From Mesorhizobium sp. M2A.F.Ca.ET.046.03.2.1 (GTDB lineage: Bacteria > Pseudomonadota > Alphaproteobacteria > Rhizobiales > Rhizobiaceae): DNA of 64,000 nt. The stretch is taken from the NCBI RefSeq assembly GCF_003952425.1, contig NZ_CP034449.1:248001-312000 (forward strand), read 5' to 3'. Below are positions 25,482 through 33,148 of the stretch, in pieces. A model generated the notes under the pieces. That model made no database searches and was not told the origin of the DNA. It saw only the letters and a program-made list of their open reading frames with translations. Numbering within the stretch: position 1 is the first letter of the stretch; each line of letters begins with the position of its first letter. The translations under genes and the position numbers were made by a program.

Positions 25482-27365
25482 CTAGCTCACCTCCGCCGTT
25501 CTCCTGCGCACAATCACCCCAAGCTCGTCGCTTTCCCGCGCGATGCGCAGGCGCTCTTCGGCTTCGGTTGCCTCGCGCTGGCGGTCCCACATCGAGGCGT
25601 AGAGGCCGTGCTTGGCCAGCAGCGCCGTGTGCGTGCCGCGCTCGGCGATCTGGCCGTCCTTGAGCACGATGATCTCGTCGGCCGAGATCACCGTCGACAG
25701 GCGGTGGGCGATGACGATGGTGGTGCGGCCCTTGCTGACGAGATCGAGCGCCGCCTGGATTTCCTGCTCGGTCTGGGTATCCAGCGCCGAGGTCGCCTCG
25801 TCGAGCATCAGGATCGGCGGCGCCTTCAGGATGGTGCGGGCGATCGCCACGCGCTGCTTTTCGCCGCCCGACAGCTTTAGGCCGCGCTCGCCGACCATCG
25901 ACTTGTAGCCTTCGGGCAGCTTGTCGATGAACGGGCCGATCTGGGCAAGCTCGGCGGCCTTGCGCACCTCCTCCTCGCTGGCGCCGACGCGGCCATAGCG
26001 GATGTTGTAGGCGATGGTGTCGTTGAAGAGCACCGTGTCCTGCGGCACCATGCCGAGCACGGCGCGCAGGCTCTCCTGAGTGACGTCGCGGATGTCCTTG
26101 CCGTCTATCAGCACCTGGCCACCCTGCACGTCGTAGAAGCGGAACAGAAGCCTGGAAATGGTCGACTTGCCGGCGCCCGAAGGGCCGACGATCGCCACCG
26201 TCTTACCGGCCGGGACCTCGAAGGAGACGCCTTTCAGGATCTTGCGGTTCGGATCATAGGAGAAATGAACGTCGCGGAACTCGACCTTGCCCGGGCCGAC
26301 CTTGAGCGGCTTGGCGTCCGGCTTGTCGACGATCTCCTGGGGCACGTCGAGCAGGTCGAACATGTGCTCGATGTCGGTCAGGCCTTGCCGGATTTCGCGA
26401 TAGATGAAGCCGATGAAATTGAGCGGCACCGAAAGCTGGATCAGCATGGCGTTGATGAAGACGAAGTCGCCGACGCTCTGCGTGCCGGCCTGCACTTCCA
26501 GCGCCGACATGCACATGACGATGACGGTGCCCAGGCCGAAGATGAGGCCCTGGCCGAAATTCAGCCAGCCGAGCGAGGTCCAGGTCTTGGTCGCGGCGAT
26601 CTCGTAGCGCGCCATGGAGCGGTCGAAGCGCTCGGCCTCCATGCGCTCATTGGTGAAATATTTGACCGTCTCGAAGTTCAAGAGCGAGTCGATCGCCTTG
26701 GTGTTGGCGTCGGTATCGCTGTCGTTCATGTCGCGGCGGATCGAGATGCGCCAGTCGCTGGCCTTGACCGTGAACCAGACATAGAGCCAGACGGTGACGG
26801 CGACCACGGCGACATATTTCCAGCCATAGGTGAAGGCGAAGATGCCGGCCGTCAGAGCGAATTCGAGGATTGTCGGCGCCGTGTTCAGCATGATGAAGCG
26901 CACGATCGTCTCGATGCCCTTGGTGCCGCGCTCGATGATGCGCGACAGGCCGCCGGTGCGGCGCTCCAGATGGAAGCGCAGCGACAGCTCGTGCATGTGG
27001 ACGAAGGTGCGGTAGGCGAGCTGGCGCACCGCATATTGGCCGACGCGGGCAAACAGCGCGTCGCGCAACTGGTTGAAGCCGAGCTGGACCAGGCGCAGCA
27101 CGTTGTAGGCGATCACCAGCGCCACGGGCGCGAGCAGGAAGGCCGGCAGCGGCGGCGGGGTCTTGGAGGCATGGGCCAGCGCATCCGTCGCCCATTTGAA
27201 GAAATACGGGCCGGCGACCAAAGTGAGCTTGGCGACGACCAGAAGCAGCGTCGCCCAGGTGACACGGGCTCTGAGATCGGCGCGCTCGGCCGGCCACATA
27301 TAGGGCCAGAGGTTGCGCAATGTGGTGAGGGTGCCGGCTTCGGCGGATACGGTCTTTTCGGCCAC
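25482..27365 (-). CDS. Atm1-type ABC exporter (heavy metal/glutathione conjugate class)
   Basis: A 627-residue half-transporter with an N-terminal six-helix membrane domain (residues 20-330) and a C-terminal ATPase: Walker A GPSGAGKST, signature LSGGEKQRVAIAR, Walker B ILMLDEATSALD, then VIAHRLSTV. LSRIIERGTKGIETIVRF, NFETVKYFTNERMEAERFD and FINAMLIQLSVPLNFIG match bacterial Atm1 proteins, which export glutathione persulfide or metal-glutathione complexes. It starts with GTG at 27365, one base into the ArsR stop (TAGTG), so the two genes form one translationally coupled unit under metal- or thiol-responsive control. Confidence 0.92.
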   Translation of the reverse strand: MAEKTVSAEAGTLTTLRNLWPYMWPAERADLRARVTWATLLLVVAKLTLVAGPYFFKWATDALAHASKTPPPLPAFLLAPVALVIAYNVLRLVQLGFNQLRDALFARVGQYAVRQLAYRTFVHMHELSLRFHLERRTGGLSRIIERGTKGIETIVRFIMLNTAPTILEFALTAGIFAFTYGWKYVAVVAVTVWLYVWFTVKASDWRISIRRDMNDSDTDANTKAIDSLLNFETVKYFTNERMEAERFDRSMARYEIAATKTWTSLGWLNFGQGLIFGLGTVIVMCMSALEVQAGTQSVGDFVFINAMLIQLSVPLNFIGFIYREIRQGLTDIEHMFDLLDVPQEIVDKPDAKPLKVGPGKVEFRDVHFSYDPNRKILKGVSFEVPAGKTVAIVGPSGAGKSTISRLLFRFYDVQGGQVLIDGKDIRDVTQESLRAVLGMVPQDTVLFNDTIAYNIRYGRVGASEEEVRKAAELAQIGPFIDKLPEGYKSMVGERGLKLSGGEKQRVAIARTILKAPPILMLDEATSALDTQTEQEIQAALDLVSKGRTTIVIAHRLSTVISADEIIVLKDGQIAERGTHTALLAKHGLYASMWDRQREATEAEERLRIARESDELGVIVRRRTAEVS

Positions 27366-27700
27366 TAGTCTTGCCTTTTGGGTAAACTGCCGGGGCAGCA
27401 GGAAGCAACGAGTTGGTTGAGCGAGGCGGAGACGCCCGCAAGCGCGGTGTGGTCGACCGCGTAGCGCGAGCGCTGGCGGTCAGTCTCGAAGCGGACGAGC
27501 CCCGCCTCGACCAGGACCTTCAGGTGCTGCGAAACGGTCGATTGGGCGAGGTCGAGATGGTCGACCACCTCACGGCACGAGCAGCAGGAGCTGGCCGAGA
27601 GGCGTTTCAGGATCTCGATGCGCGCCCGATGCGAGAGCGCCGCCAGGCGCAGCGCGATGGCGCGGCTGTCAGCGCAACGGCTTTCGGGGGATACGGTCAT
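27365..27700 (-). CDS. ArsR/SmtB family regulator, cysteine-rich
   Basis: A 111-residue winged-helix repressor (SRAIALRLAALSHRARIEIL, LDLAQSTVSQHLKVLVEAGL, GLVRFETDRQRSRYAV). Cysteines cluster ahead of the recognition helix as SSCCSCREVVDHL, plus a pair at the C-terminus (ASCCPG). In ArsR proteins a CxC motif at this position binds arsenite, lead or cadmium, or reacts with sulfur species. It is the first gene of an operon with an Atm1-type exporter. Its promoter elements end only about four bases before the ATG, so the mRNA may be leaderless; no ribosome site is visible. Confidence 0.88.
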   Translation of the reverse strand: MTVSPESRCADSRAIALRLAALSHRARIEILKRLSASSCCSCREVVDHLDLAQSTVSQHLKVLVEAGLVRFETDRQRSRYAVDHTALAGVSASLNQLVASCCPGSLPKRQD

Positions 27701-27702
27701 CG

Positions 27703-27739
27703 TCCATCGCCGATAGACGATGGAGGATGAGAGGGCAAG
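27703..27739 (-). promoter_or_regulatory. arsR promoter overlapped by an inverted-repeat operator
   Basis: On the minus strand CTTGCC (27739-27734) and CTATCG (27716-27711) are 17 bases apart, close to CTTGAC-17-CTATAT. A perfect 7-bp dyad, TCCATCG (27703-27709) and CGATGGA (27718-27724), overlaps the -10, as expected for ArsR autorepression. Confidence 0.6.
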
Positions 27740-27782
27740 CTAGGCGGATGGGTAGATTGAGGTGAGGCGCCCGCCATTCGCG

Positions 27783-28005
27783 TTCGTCATCCTAGGGCGG
27801 AGCGCCGCGCAGCGGCGCGCAGACCCTAGGATCCATGCCGTTACCTCAGAACATCCCGGCGTTCGAGAATTTTCACCTGTCCTGGCCGATGGCACTAAAC
27901 AGCGCCATTTCTTTCTTCACCGCAGCACACTTCGGCGACTGTCACGGCATGGATCCTAGGGTCTGCGCGCGTCGCTTCGCCCTTGCTCCGCCCTAGGATG
28001 ACGAA
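27783..28005. repeat. Long palindromic repeat, type D
   Basis: TTCGTCATCCTAGGGCGGAG (27783-27802) is the exact complement of 27986-28005. Inside it CAGACCCTAGGATCCATGCC (from 27820) is complementary to GGCATGGATCCTAGGGTCTG (from 27946). The central 100 bases are less symmetric. It ends four bases from the stop codon of the LysM gene. Confidence 0.88.
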
Positions 28006-28009
28006 GTCG

Positions 28010-29455
28010 CTACTCCGTCTTCGGCGCTGTCATCTGCTCGCCCATGGCCTTCATGTCGGCGTCCTCGCCCTCCTTCGACTTGGACGGCACCTTGAACACC
28101 TGGCCGGGCCAGATGCGGTCGGGATCGCGGATCTGGTCCTTGTTGGCGAGATAGATGGTCGAGAAGCGCGTGCCATGGCCGTAGACGCGGCGCGAGATGC
28201 GCCAGAGCGTGTCGTTGCGGCGGATGATGACGGCGCTGTCGGCATGTTCGAGCTTCGGCGCGACCGTCTCGGCCACGTCGGCCGAAGGCGTCGCCTCGGA
28301 AACCTTGGCCGGAACCTCGGCGGGCTTGGCCGCTTCGGCCGTTGCCGCCGGCTTGGCTTCCGCGGCCTGGGATCCGGCGCCCTGGACCTGGGCGAGTTTG
28401 GTCTCGGCCGGCTTGGCCTCGCCGGTCTTCGTCTCATTTGGAGCGACGGCTGCGATCGACTCGCCGGGCTCGCGCTCGAACGGCACGGCGGCACGGGCGA
28501 CGACCTTGACGCCGTCGCTGTCCAGGCCATCGACATGGATGGTGTAGTTGCCGACCGGGATGTCGCGGGTCGCTTCGATCAGGAAATGCCCGTCGGCGGA
28601 GGTCCGCGCATCGCCAAGCAGGATGGCGTCGGCATAGGCGCGCACCTTGCGGCCGGGATCGGCCGTGCCGGCGACGAAGATCTTGCTGCCGTCGATCTCG
28701 ACCGCTTCGACGGCGATCTTGGGCTCCGCCGACGCCGAGGCCGTATCGGATGCAGCCGGAGCGGTCGTTGCGGGAGCCGTCGTTGCCGGAGCCTGGGCTG
28801 CCGGTGCCGCCTGGTCGGAGTCGGCCGGCGCCGCCGGCTTGGTCTCGGCCTCGGGCACGGTGATCAGTTGCGAGGCCTTGCCCGGTTCCTCGACCATCGC
28901 CAGAACCTGCCCGGTCGGGCTCTGCGGCACCGAAACGACGGCGGTCTGGGCCGAGGCGACGGCAGTGCCGCCAACCGTCTGGCGCAGCGTGATCGTATAG
29001 TCGCCCGGCTTCAGCGGATCGTCGAGCACGATGGCGAAGGCGCCGTCGGGGCCGGAATCGGTCGAGCCGAGCACCGTGCCGCCACTCAGGATCTCGACCT
29101 TGGCGTTGGGCGCGGCGCTGCCGGCGACGACGATCGAGCCGTTGCTTTCGACGCGCACGACATCGAAGGTCGGCAGCGTCGAACCGGCCGCGGCGGCCGG
29201 CGCCGTTGCGTTCTTGTTGGCCGGCGCCATCGTGTTGGCCGGGGCCATTGTGTTTGCAGGAGCTTGAGGCACGCGCGCCTCGGTGGTCGTGCTCGAGGAT
29301 TCAGCCGGTTTCGCGCCGGTCTGCGGCAGCGCCGCGACCTGCGCTGGTTTCTGGTTGATGTAGGGATCGAGCGCGCCCGACCCGTAGGCGACCGCCGCCA
29401 CGACGGCCACGCCGCCCGCCGCGAACAAGAACGCCTTAGAAGGATTGATAGCCAT
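28010..29455 (-). CDS. LysM domain protein with N-terminal membrane anchor
   Basis: A 481-residue protein. One membrane segment near the N-terminus (KAFLFAAGGVAVVAAVAY) leads to a long Ala/Pro/Thr-rich region with short repeats (APANTMAPANTMAPAN; PATTAPATTAPAA), two Ig-like or bacterial carboxypeptidase-regulatory-like beta segments (GSIVVAGSAAPNAKVEIL and GSKIFVAGTADPGRKV), and a LysM domain at the C-terminus (RNDTLWRISRRVYGHG, IYLANKDQIRDP, IWPGQVFKVP) that binds peptidoglycan. It probably spans the periplasm from inner membrane to cell wall. AAGGGGG lies upstream of ATG 29455. Alphaproteobacterial homologues are common; function unknown. Confidence 0.85.
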   Translation of the reverse strand: MAINPSKAFLFAAGGVAVVAAVAYGSGALDPYINQKPAQVAALPQTGAKPAESSSTTTEARVPQAPANTMAPANTMAPANKNATAPAAAAGSTLPTFDVVRVESNGSIVVAGSAAPNAKVEILSGGTVLGSTDSGPDGAFAIVLDDPLKPGDYTITLRQTVGGTAVASAQTAVVSVPQSPTGQVLAMVEEPGKASQLITVPEAETKPAAPADSDQAAPAAQAPATTAPATTAPAASDTASASAEPKIAVEAVEIDGSKIFVAGTADPGRKVRAYADAILLGDARTSADGHFLIEATRDIPVGNYTIHVDGLDSDGVKVVARAAVPFEREPGESIAAVAPNETKTGEAKPAETKLAQVQGAGSQAAEAKPAATAEAAKPAEVPAKVSEATPSADVAETVAPKLEHADSAVIIRRNDTLWRISRRVYGHGTRFSTIYLANKDQIRDPDRIWPGQVFKVPSKSKEGEDADMKAMGEQMTAPKTE

Positions 29456-29517
29456 AATTTTATACTGCCCCCTTAGCCACCTAACGCCGGTCTAGCGTGT
29501 TTTCTCCAAGCTCACAA

Positions 29518-29539
29518 GAAAAAGCCCGTCCGCGGGCTT
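29518..29539 (-). terminator. Terminator-like hairpin upstream of the LysM gene
   Basis: AAGCCCG (29522-29528) pairs with CGGGCTT (29533-29539) around TCCG. Read on the minus strand it is followed by a T-run (complement of AAAA and more at 29518-29521), so it would stop leftward transcription about 63 bases before the LysM start. Confidence 0.55.
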
Positions 29540-29574
29540 GACCCGGCCAACCGTCCCCATCACCAATCATCGTC

Positions 29575-30186
29575 ATGAACACGATTCGATCCGTCTGCGT
29601 CTATTGCGGCTCGTCTCCGGGCCGCGACGAGGCCTATATCAAGGCCGGCCACACGCTTGGCCGCTCGCTTGCCAAATCCGGGTTGCGCCTCATCTATGGC
29701 GGCGGCACCAAGGGCATCATGGGCGCCGTCGCCGATGGCGCGCTCAGGGCCGGCGGCAAGGTCACCGGCATCATCCCGCGCTTCCTGATCAACAGGGAAG
29801 CGACCGAAACCGCGCTCGACAAGCTCGACGAATTGCTGATCACCGACAATATGCACGAGCGCAAGCACAGCATGTTCGAAAAATCCGACGCCTTTGTGGC
29901 GCTGCCGGGCGGCATCGGCACGGTGGAGGAGATCGTCGAGATCATGACCTGGGCGCAGCTCGGCCATCATCGCAAGCCGATCGTCTTCGCCAACGTCAAG
30001 GGGTTCTGGGATCCGATGCTGTCGCTGATCGAGCACATGTCGGAGGAAGGCTTCATACACACCGCGCATCGCGTGAAGCCGCTGGTGGTCAACGACCCGG
30101 AAGCGATAGTCGCCGCTATCATGGTGGCAGGCTCGTCCGTCGACGCGCCGACGGAAGGCGTACAGTCGGTGATAGATAAGATGTAA
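29575..30186 (+). CDS. LOG family (TIGR00730) protein, predicted nucleoside monophosphate phosphoribohydrolase
   Basis: A 203-residue Rossmann-like protein. VCVYCGSSPGRDEAYI, GGGTKGIMGAVADGA, DNMHERKHSMFEKSDAFVA and the family signature PGGIGTVEE are all present. LOG proteins release ribose 5-phosphate from cytokinin riboside monophosphates or AMP. Length is normal. No ribosome site is seen before ATG 29575. It runs toward LysR2, with an octamer-repeat palindrome between them. Confidence 0.92.
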   Translation: MNTIRSVCVYCGSSPGRDEAYIKAGHTLGRSLAKSGLRLIYGGGTKGIMGAVADGALRAGGKVTGIIPRFLINREATETALDKLDELLITDNMHERKHSMFEKSDAFVALPGGIGTVEEIVEIMTWAQLGHHRKPIVFANVKGFWDPMLSLIEHMSEEGFIHTAHRVKPLVVNDPEAIVAAIMVAGSSVDAPTEGVQSVIDKM

Positions 30187-30282
30187 GGCAATAAGGCAGT
30201 AGGGGAGTAAGGCAGTATGTAAGGCTGCGGAAAATGCCCCCTACTGCCCTACTGCCCTACTGCCCTACTGCCTTCCTCAAAT
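30187..30282. repeat. Octamer tandem array and palindrome between convergent genes
   Basis: Four exact tandem copies of CTACTGCC (30241-30272) face a degenerate complementary arm (GGCAGTAGGGGAGTAAGGCA from 30195). The array supplies the last residues and stop codon of the lysR gene on the minus strand. It can fold into a hairpin and may terminate both genes. Confidence 0.85.
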
Positions 30283-31141
30283 CCCCAATCACCGTCCGCC
30301 GATCATTCCTGCGCCATGCCAGATGGATCGACACGCTGCGCTTGAACCAGGGCAGGTCGCGGAAGATCACGCCCGGAGGTGCCGCGCTGCGCAAGCTTTC
30401 CTGGACCGTGGCGAGGCCGAGACCGGCGCTGACCAGGCCGAGCGACGTCAACGGATCGTTCGTCTCGTAAGCGATGTCGGGCATGAAACCGGATTCGGCG
30501 CAGGCCGCCAGGAACTGCGCGCGGTTGGTGTCGCCGGGCTGGCGCACGACGGTGATCCAGACGCGGCCGTCGAGCTGGCCCGGTTGGATGTCGGCAGCAT
30601 CGACCAGCGGATCGCCCTGTGGCATTGCAAGCACCAGCGGCTCGCGCCGCACCAAGACGCTTTCAAGATCGGGATCGGCCTCCGGCGCGGGCGAGTAGAC
30701 GAAACCGAGATCGAGCGCGCGCTGCCGTAAATCCTCGAACTGCGCGGCCGAGCGACTGCTGCGCAATTGCAGACGGAAGTCCGGCCGCGCGCGGCGGAAG
30801 TCCCGCAGCATGGCGGCGACCAGCCCGGCATGCACCGCGCCTTCGACATAACCGATGGCGAGGCTGCCTGTGGCGCCGCTGGCGAGGTTGCGGCCGAGCT
30901 CTTCCAGCCGCGCCGCATCGGCAAGCAAGGCGCGGGCCTCGGCAAGGAAGGCCCTGCCCTCGGCGTTGAGGTGGACGCGCCGCCTCGCCCGCTCGAACAA
31001 GGCGACGCCGAGCTGCTCCTCGAGCTGGATGATCTGCCGGCTCAAGGGCGATTGCGAAATGTGCAATTGCTCGGCGGCGCGGCCGACATTGCCGGCCTCT
31101 GCGACGGCGACGAAATATCTGATCTGGCGCAGGTCGAGCAT
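30257..31141 (-). CDS. LysR family transcriptional regulator
   Basis: A 294-residue regulator with an N-terminal helix-turn-helix (LRQIRYFVAVAEAGNVGRAA, LHISQSPLSRQIIQLEEQLG, FERARRRVHLNAEG) of the CbnR/BenM-like subgroup, and the effector domain after residue 90. The last residues, KAVGQ and the stop, are encoded by the octamer array. I use ATG 31141 (MLDLRQIRYF); a TTG at 31162 is also possible. It is divergent from the small isomerase-like gene at 31260, a likely target, since this subgroup often controls aromatic degradation genes. Confidence 0.9.
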   Translation of the reverse strand: MLDLRQIRYFVAVAEAGNVGRAAEQLHISQSPLSRQIIQLEEQLGVALFERARRRVHLNAEGRAFLAEARALLADAARLEELGRNLASGATGSLAIGYVEGAVHAGLVAAMLRDFRRARPDFRLQLRSSRSAAQFEDLRQRALDLGFVYSPAPEADPDLESVLVRREPLVLAMPQGDPLVDAADIQPGQLDGRVWITVVRQPGDTNRAQFLAACAESGFMPDIAYETNDPLTSLGLVSAGLGLATVQESLRSAAPPGVIFRDLPWFKRSVSIHLAWRRNDRRTVIGDLRKAVGQ

Positions 31142-31259
31142 TCTTTGGCCTCTCAATTCCAAGTCCTCAAAGGTCTGAACTTTATCCTAATCAGTCTTGG
31201 ACAGTCTGGACAGCCGGCGCGATATCTCCCTCGTCACCCCAGCCACGAAGGAGATCGCC

Positions 31260-31550
31260 ATGCAGTTCTTTGCCCTGCTCAGCCGCAACACCCAAAAATT
31301 CAGCGACGCCGATTTCGCGCCGCTGCTGCCGCCGGAGTCCGAGCGGCGAAAGGCGCTTTACGTGCAAGGCGCGGTGCGCCAGATCTGGAACCGTGGCGAC
31401 ATTCCCGGCAGCGGCATGATGTTCGAGGCAGCCGACGAGAAGGAAGTGCGCGGCCATCTCGCCACGCTGCCGCTGATCGAGGCCGGCATGATGGACATCA
31501 CGGCGATCGTGCCGCTCAACCCCTATCCTGGCTTTGGGCCGAAGCGCTGA
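31260..31550 (+). CDS. Small muconolactone isomerase-like/YCII-type protein
   Basis: A 96-residue protein with a good site (AAGGAGA) before ATG 31260. MQFFALLSRN at the start and LATLPLIEAGMMDITAIVPL near the end resemble muconolactone delta-isomerases, ferredoxin-like decameric proteins of the beta-ketoadipate pathway; the middle has GAVRQIWNRGDIPGSGMMFE. Without other pathway genes nearby, an enzymatic role is inference. The divergent LysR of a matching subgroup supports a regulated metabolic role. Confidence 0.65.
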   Translation: MQFFALLSRNTQKFSDADFAPLLPPESERRKALYVQGAVRQIWNRGDIPGSGMMFEAADEKEVRGHLATLPLIEAGMMDITAIVPLNPYPGFGPKR

Positions 31551-31589
31551 ATCGAGCCTTATTCGTGAGGTTGCCGCATATTGGCGGCC

Positions 31590-31963
31590 TCACGGCCAGG
31601 CTTCCTGCATCGCGTTCACTAAAAGCCATGCCATCGCGAGAAGCGCGACGAGCAGCGCCAGCCGCAGCCCCGCGGATCGCGCCTGGCCGGTCTCCTGACG
31701 CTGAAGCCGGCGCCAGGTCTGGAATGCCGCGAAGAGAGTAAGCAGCGCATAAAACCCGGCCAGCATCCACAAGACCGCCCGCCGGATATCGGAATGCCGT
31801 TATTCTCGAGCACCTTGCCGATCAGCATCGCCGGTCCGGCGACGAACAAGGCAATGGCGATGCCGAACAGGAAGCCGATCATCGCGCCTGGAAAGGACGT
31901 CGCCGACAGCGCGACCAGCACCGCCAGGAGGACGAGCAGAGTGATGAACGCGCGCTGGCTCAT
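31590..31963 (-). pseudogene. Small membrane protein, frameshifted
   Basis: ATG 31963 opens two hydrophobic helices (AFITLLVLLAVLVALSATSF, MIGFLFGIAIALFVAGPAML) and reaches VLENNGIPISG. There reading falls into an Arg/Ser/Cys-rich tail. In the next frame, starting at the same place (about 31780), the sequence resumes as RAVLWMLAGFYALLTLFAAF and LRLALLVALLAMAWLLVNAM before a stop at 31590. One missing base would join the two into a roughly 123-residue, four-helix protein. Family unknown. A short second gene starting at ATG 31766 is the alternative. Confidence 0.5.
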
Positions 31964-32281
31964 GGGCCATTATTCCCCGACCGAACGCGGCGTAATGTAC
32001 CAGTCTGACCTTAACTGCGCGCAACGGCGTGCCCCGTCTTCGAACCGTAGACCGGGGTGCGGCATGGCCGAGACCTGCGTTCCTTATCGGCAACGCAACC
32101 GATGCGGGCGTGAGTTCGGCCATCGTCCCTGGGCTGAAAACCCCGCCAAGCAAGACGACGCCGGTGATGGTCTCGCCGCAACGAAGAAATCGTCTCCAGC
32201 TTGCCGAGCGCCATTCTGGCGTGCCCATTGCCGCCGACACACAGCAGACCGGGACGACAGGCAAATTCCGGTCTGAACGAT
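31964..32281. other. Gene-poor stretch of 318 bases
   Basis: Overlapping open frames exist on both strands but none has a ribosome site, a plausible composition or a recognisable motif. No repeat of the families seen elsewhere is present. The region may contain remains of a decayed gene; I cannot support one. Confidence 0.4.
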
Positions 32282-33013
32282 TCAGCCGGCACCAGTGAGT
32301 TCAGCGGCCGTGCGCACGCGGGCGAGCACCTCGCTCAGCATGTCGTGCATGGCCTTGCGGGCTCTTGTGGAGTCGCCGGACTCGATCGCCTTCAGCACCT
32401 TGCCATGCGCGTCGAGATCGCCCACCGGATGACCGAACAGCGCGTTGGTGGTCGGCACGCTGTACTGCAGCGCCGTGTGGATCAGCGCCGAGAGCGGCAG
32501 GAAGAAGCGGTTCCCGGTGGCGGCAAGCACCGCTTCATGGAAGGCGGCGTCCGACAAGACCGGATCGCCCTGGCCGGAGGAGGCCGCGCGCATCGCCTCG
32601 AAGGCCTCGCGGATGGCAGCGATCTCGTCCGGGTTGTTGCGGCTCGCGGCAATTGCCGCCGCCTCGCATTCGAAGCCCAGGCGCACTTCCAGAAGCTCGA
32701 TGATGAAGTGGCGCGGTGTCGCGCTGGCGCGCAGCCAGCCCAGCACCGCGGGGTCCAAGAAATTCCAGTCCTTCAGCGGGCGGATGCGCGAGCCACGTCG
32801 CGGGCGGGTGACCAGCAGGCCTTTGGCCCACAGGATCTTCACCGCTTCGCGCGCCGCACTTCGGCTGGCGCCGAAGCGGGCGCAGATCTCCTCCTCGCCA
32901 ATCAGGGTCGCGCCGGGCGGAAACAGCCCTCGGAGAATCTCGCGGCCGAGATTGTTGGTTATCTCGTCCGTCACCGACGCCGTCTGGTTGCCTGCCATTT
33001 TGTCCCGGCCCAT
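32282..33013 (-). CDS. GntR family regulator, FadR/FCD subfamily
   Basis: A 243-residue regulator. N-terminal winged helix (LGREILRGLFPPGATLIGEE, ARFGASRSAAREAVKILWAK, GLLVTRPRRGSRIRP) and an FCD ligand-binding domain (RHFIIELLEVRLGFECEAAA, DAAFHEAVLAATGNRFF, GDLDAHGKVLKAIESGD) whose Asp and His residues usually bind a metal and a carboxylated ligand. Start could be 33013 or the second ATG at 32998. It is divergent from an idonate/gluconate dehydrogenase pair and a perfect dyad lies between, so sugar-acid control of that pair is likely. Confidence 0.9.
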   Translation of the reverse strand: MGRDKMAGNQTASVTDEITNNLGREILRGLFPPGATLIGEEEICARFGASRSAAREAVKILWAKGLLVTRPRRGSRIRPLKDWNFLDPAVLGWLRASATPRHFIIELLEVRLGFECEAAAIAASRNNPDEIAAIREAFEAMRAASSGQGDPVLSDAAFHEAVLAATGNRFFLPLSALIHTALQYSVPTTNALFGHPVGDLDAHGKVLKAIESGDSTRARKAMHDMLSEVLARVRTAAELTGAG

Positions 33014-33069
33014 TTGGTTCTGCTAGCAAGCGTCGGTGTTATCTTAGCAAGCCGAACCTGTCCATTATC

Positions 33070-33085
33070 ATCTGATTTGTCAGAT
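33070..33085. promoter_or_regulatory. Candidate GntR operator
   Basis: ATCTGA (33070-33075), TTTG, TCAGAT (33080-33085): a perfect 16-base interrupted dyad in the middle of the gntR/idnD intergenic region, the form expected for a FadR-type dimer. Confidence 0.6.
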
Positions 33086-33148
33086 AAATGCAGTTGAAGG
33101 CATCGCGACTTTCCTGTTAGCTGTTGGGGGAAGCAGCGGAGAGCCGGT

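Noticed and set aside
27983..29476. 497-residue plus-strand frame opposite the LysM gene
   Set aside because: Gly/Arg/Leu-rich shadow without a start site.
30241..30272. Possible CRISPR or phage repeat
   Set aside because: Units are 8 bp with no spacers; a simple tandem array.
31794..32276. Overlapping frames on both strands in the 31964-32281 gap
   Set aside because: No ribosome site, no motif, mutual overlap.
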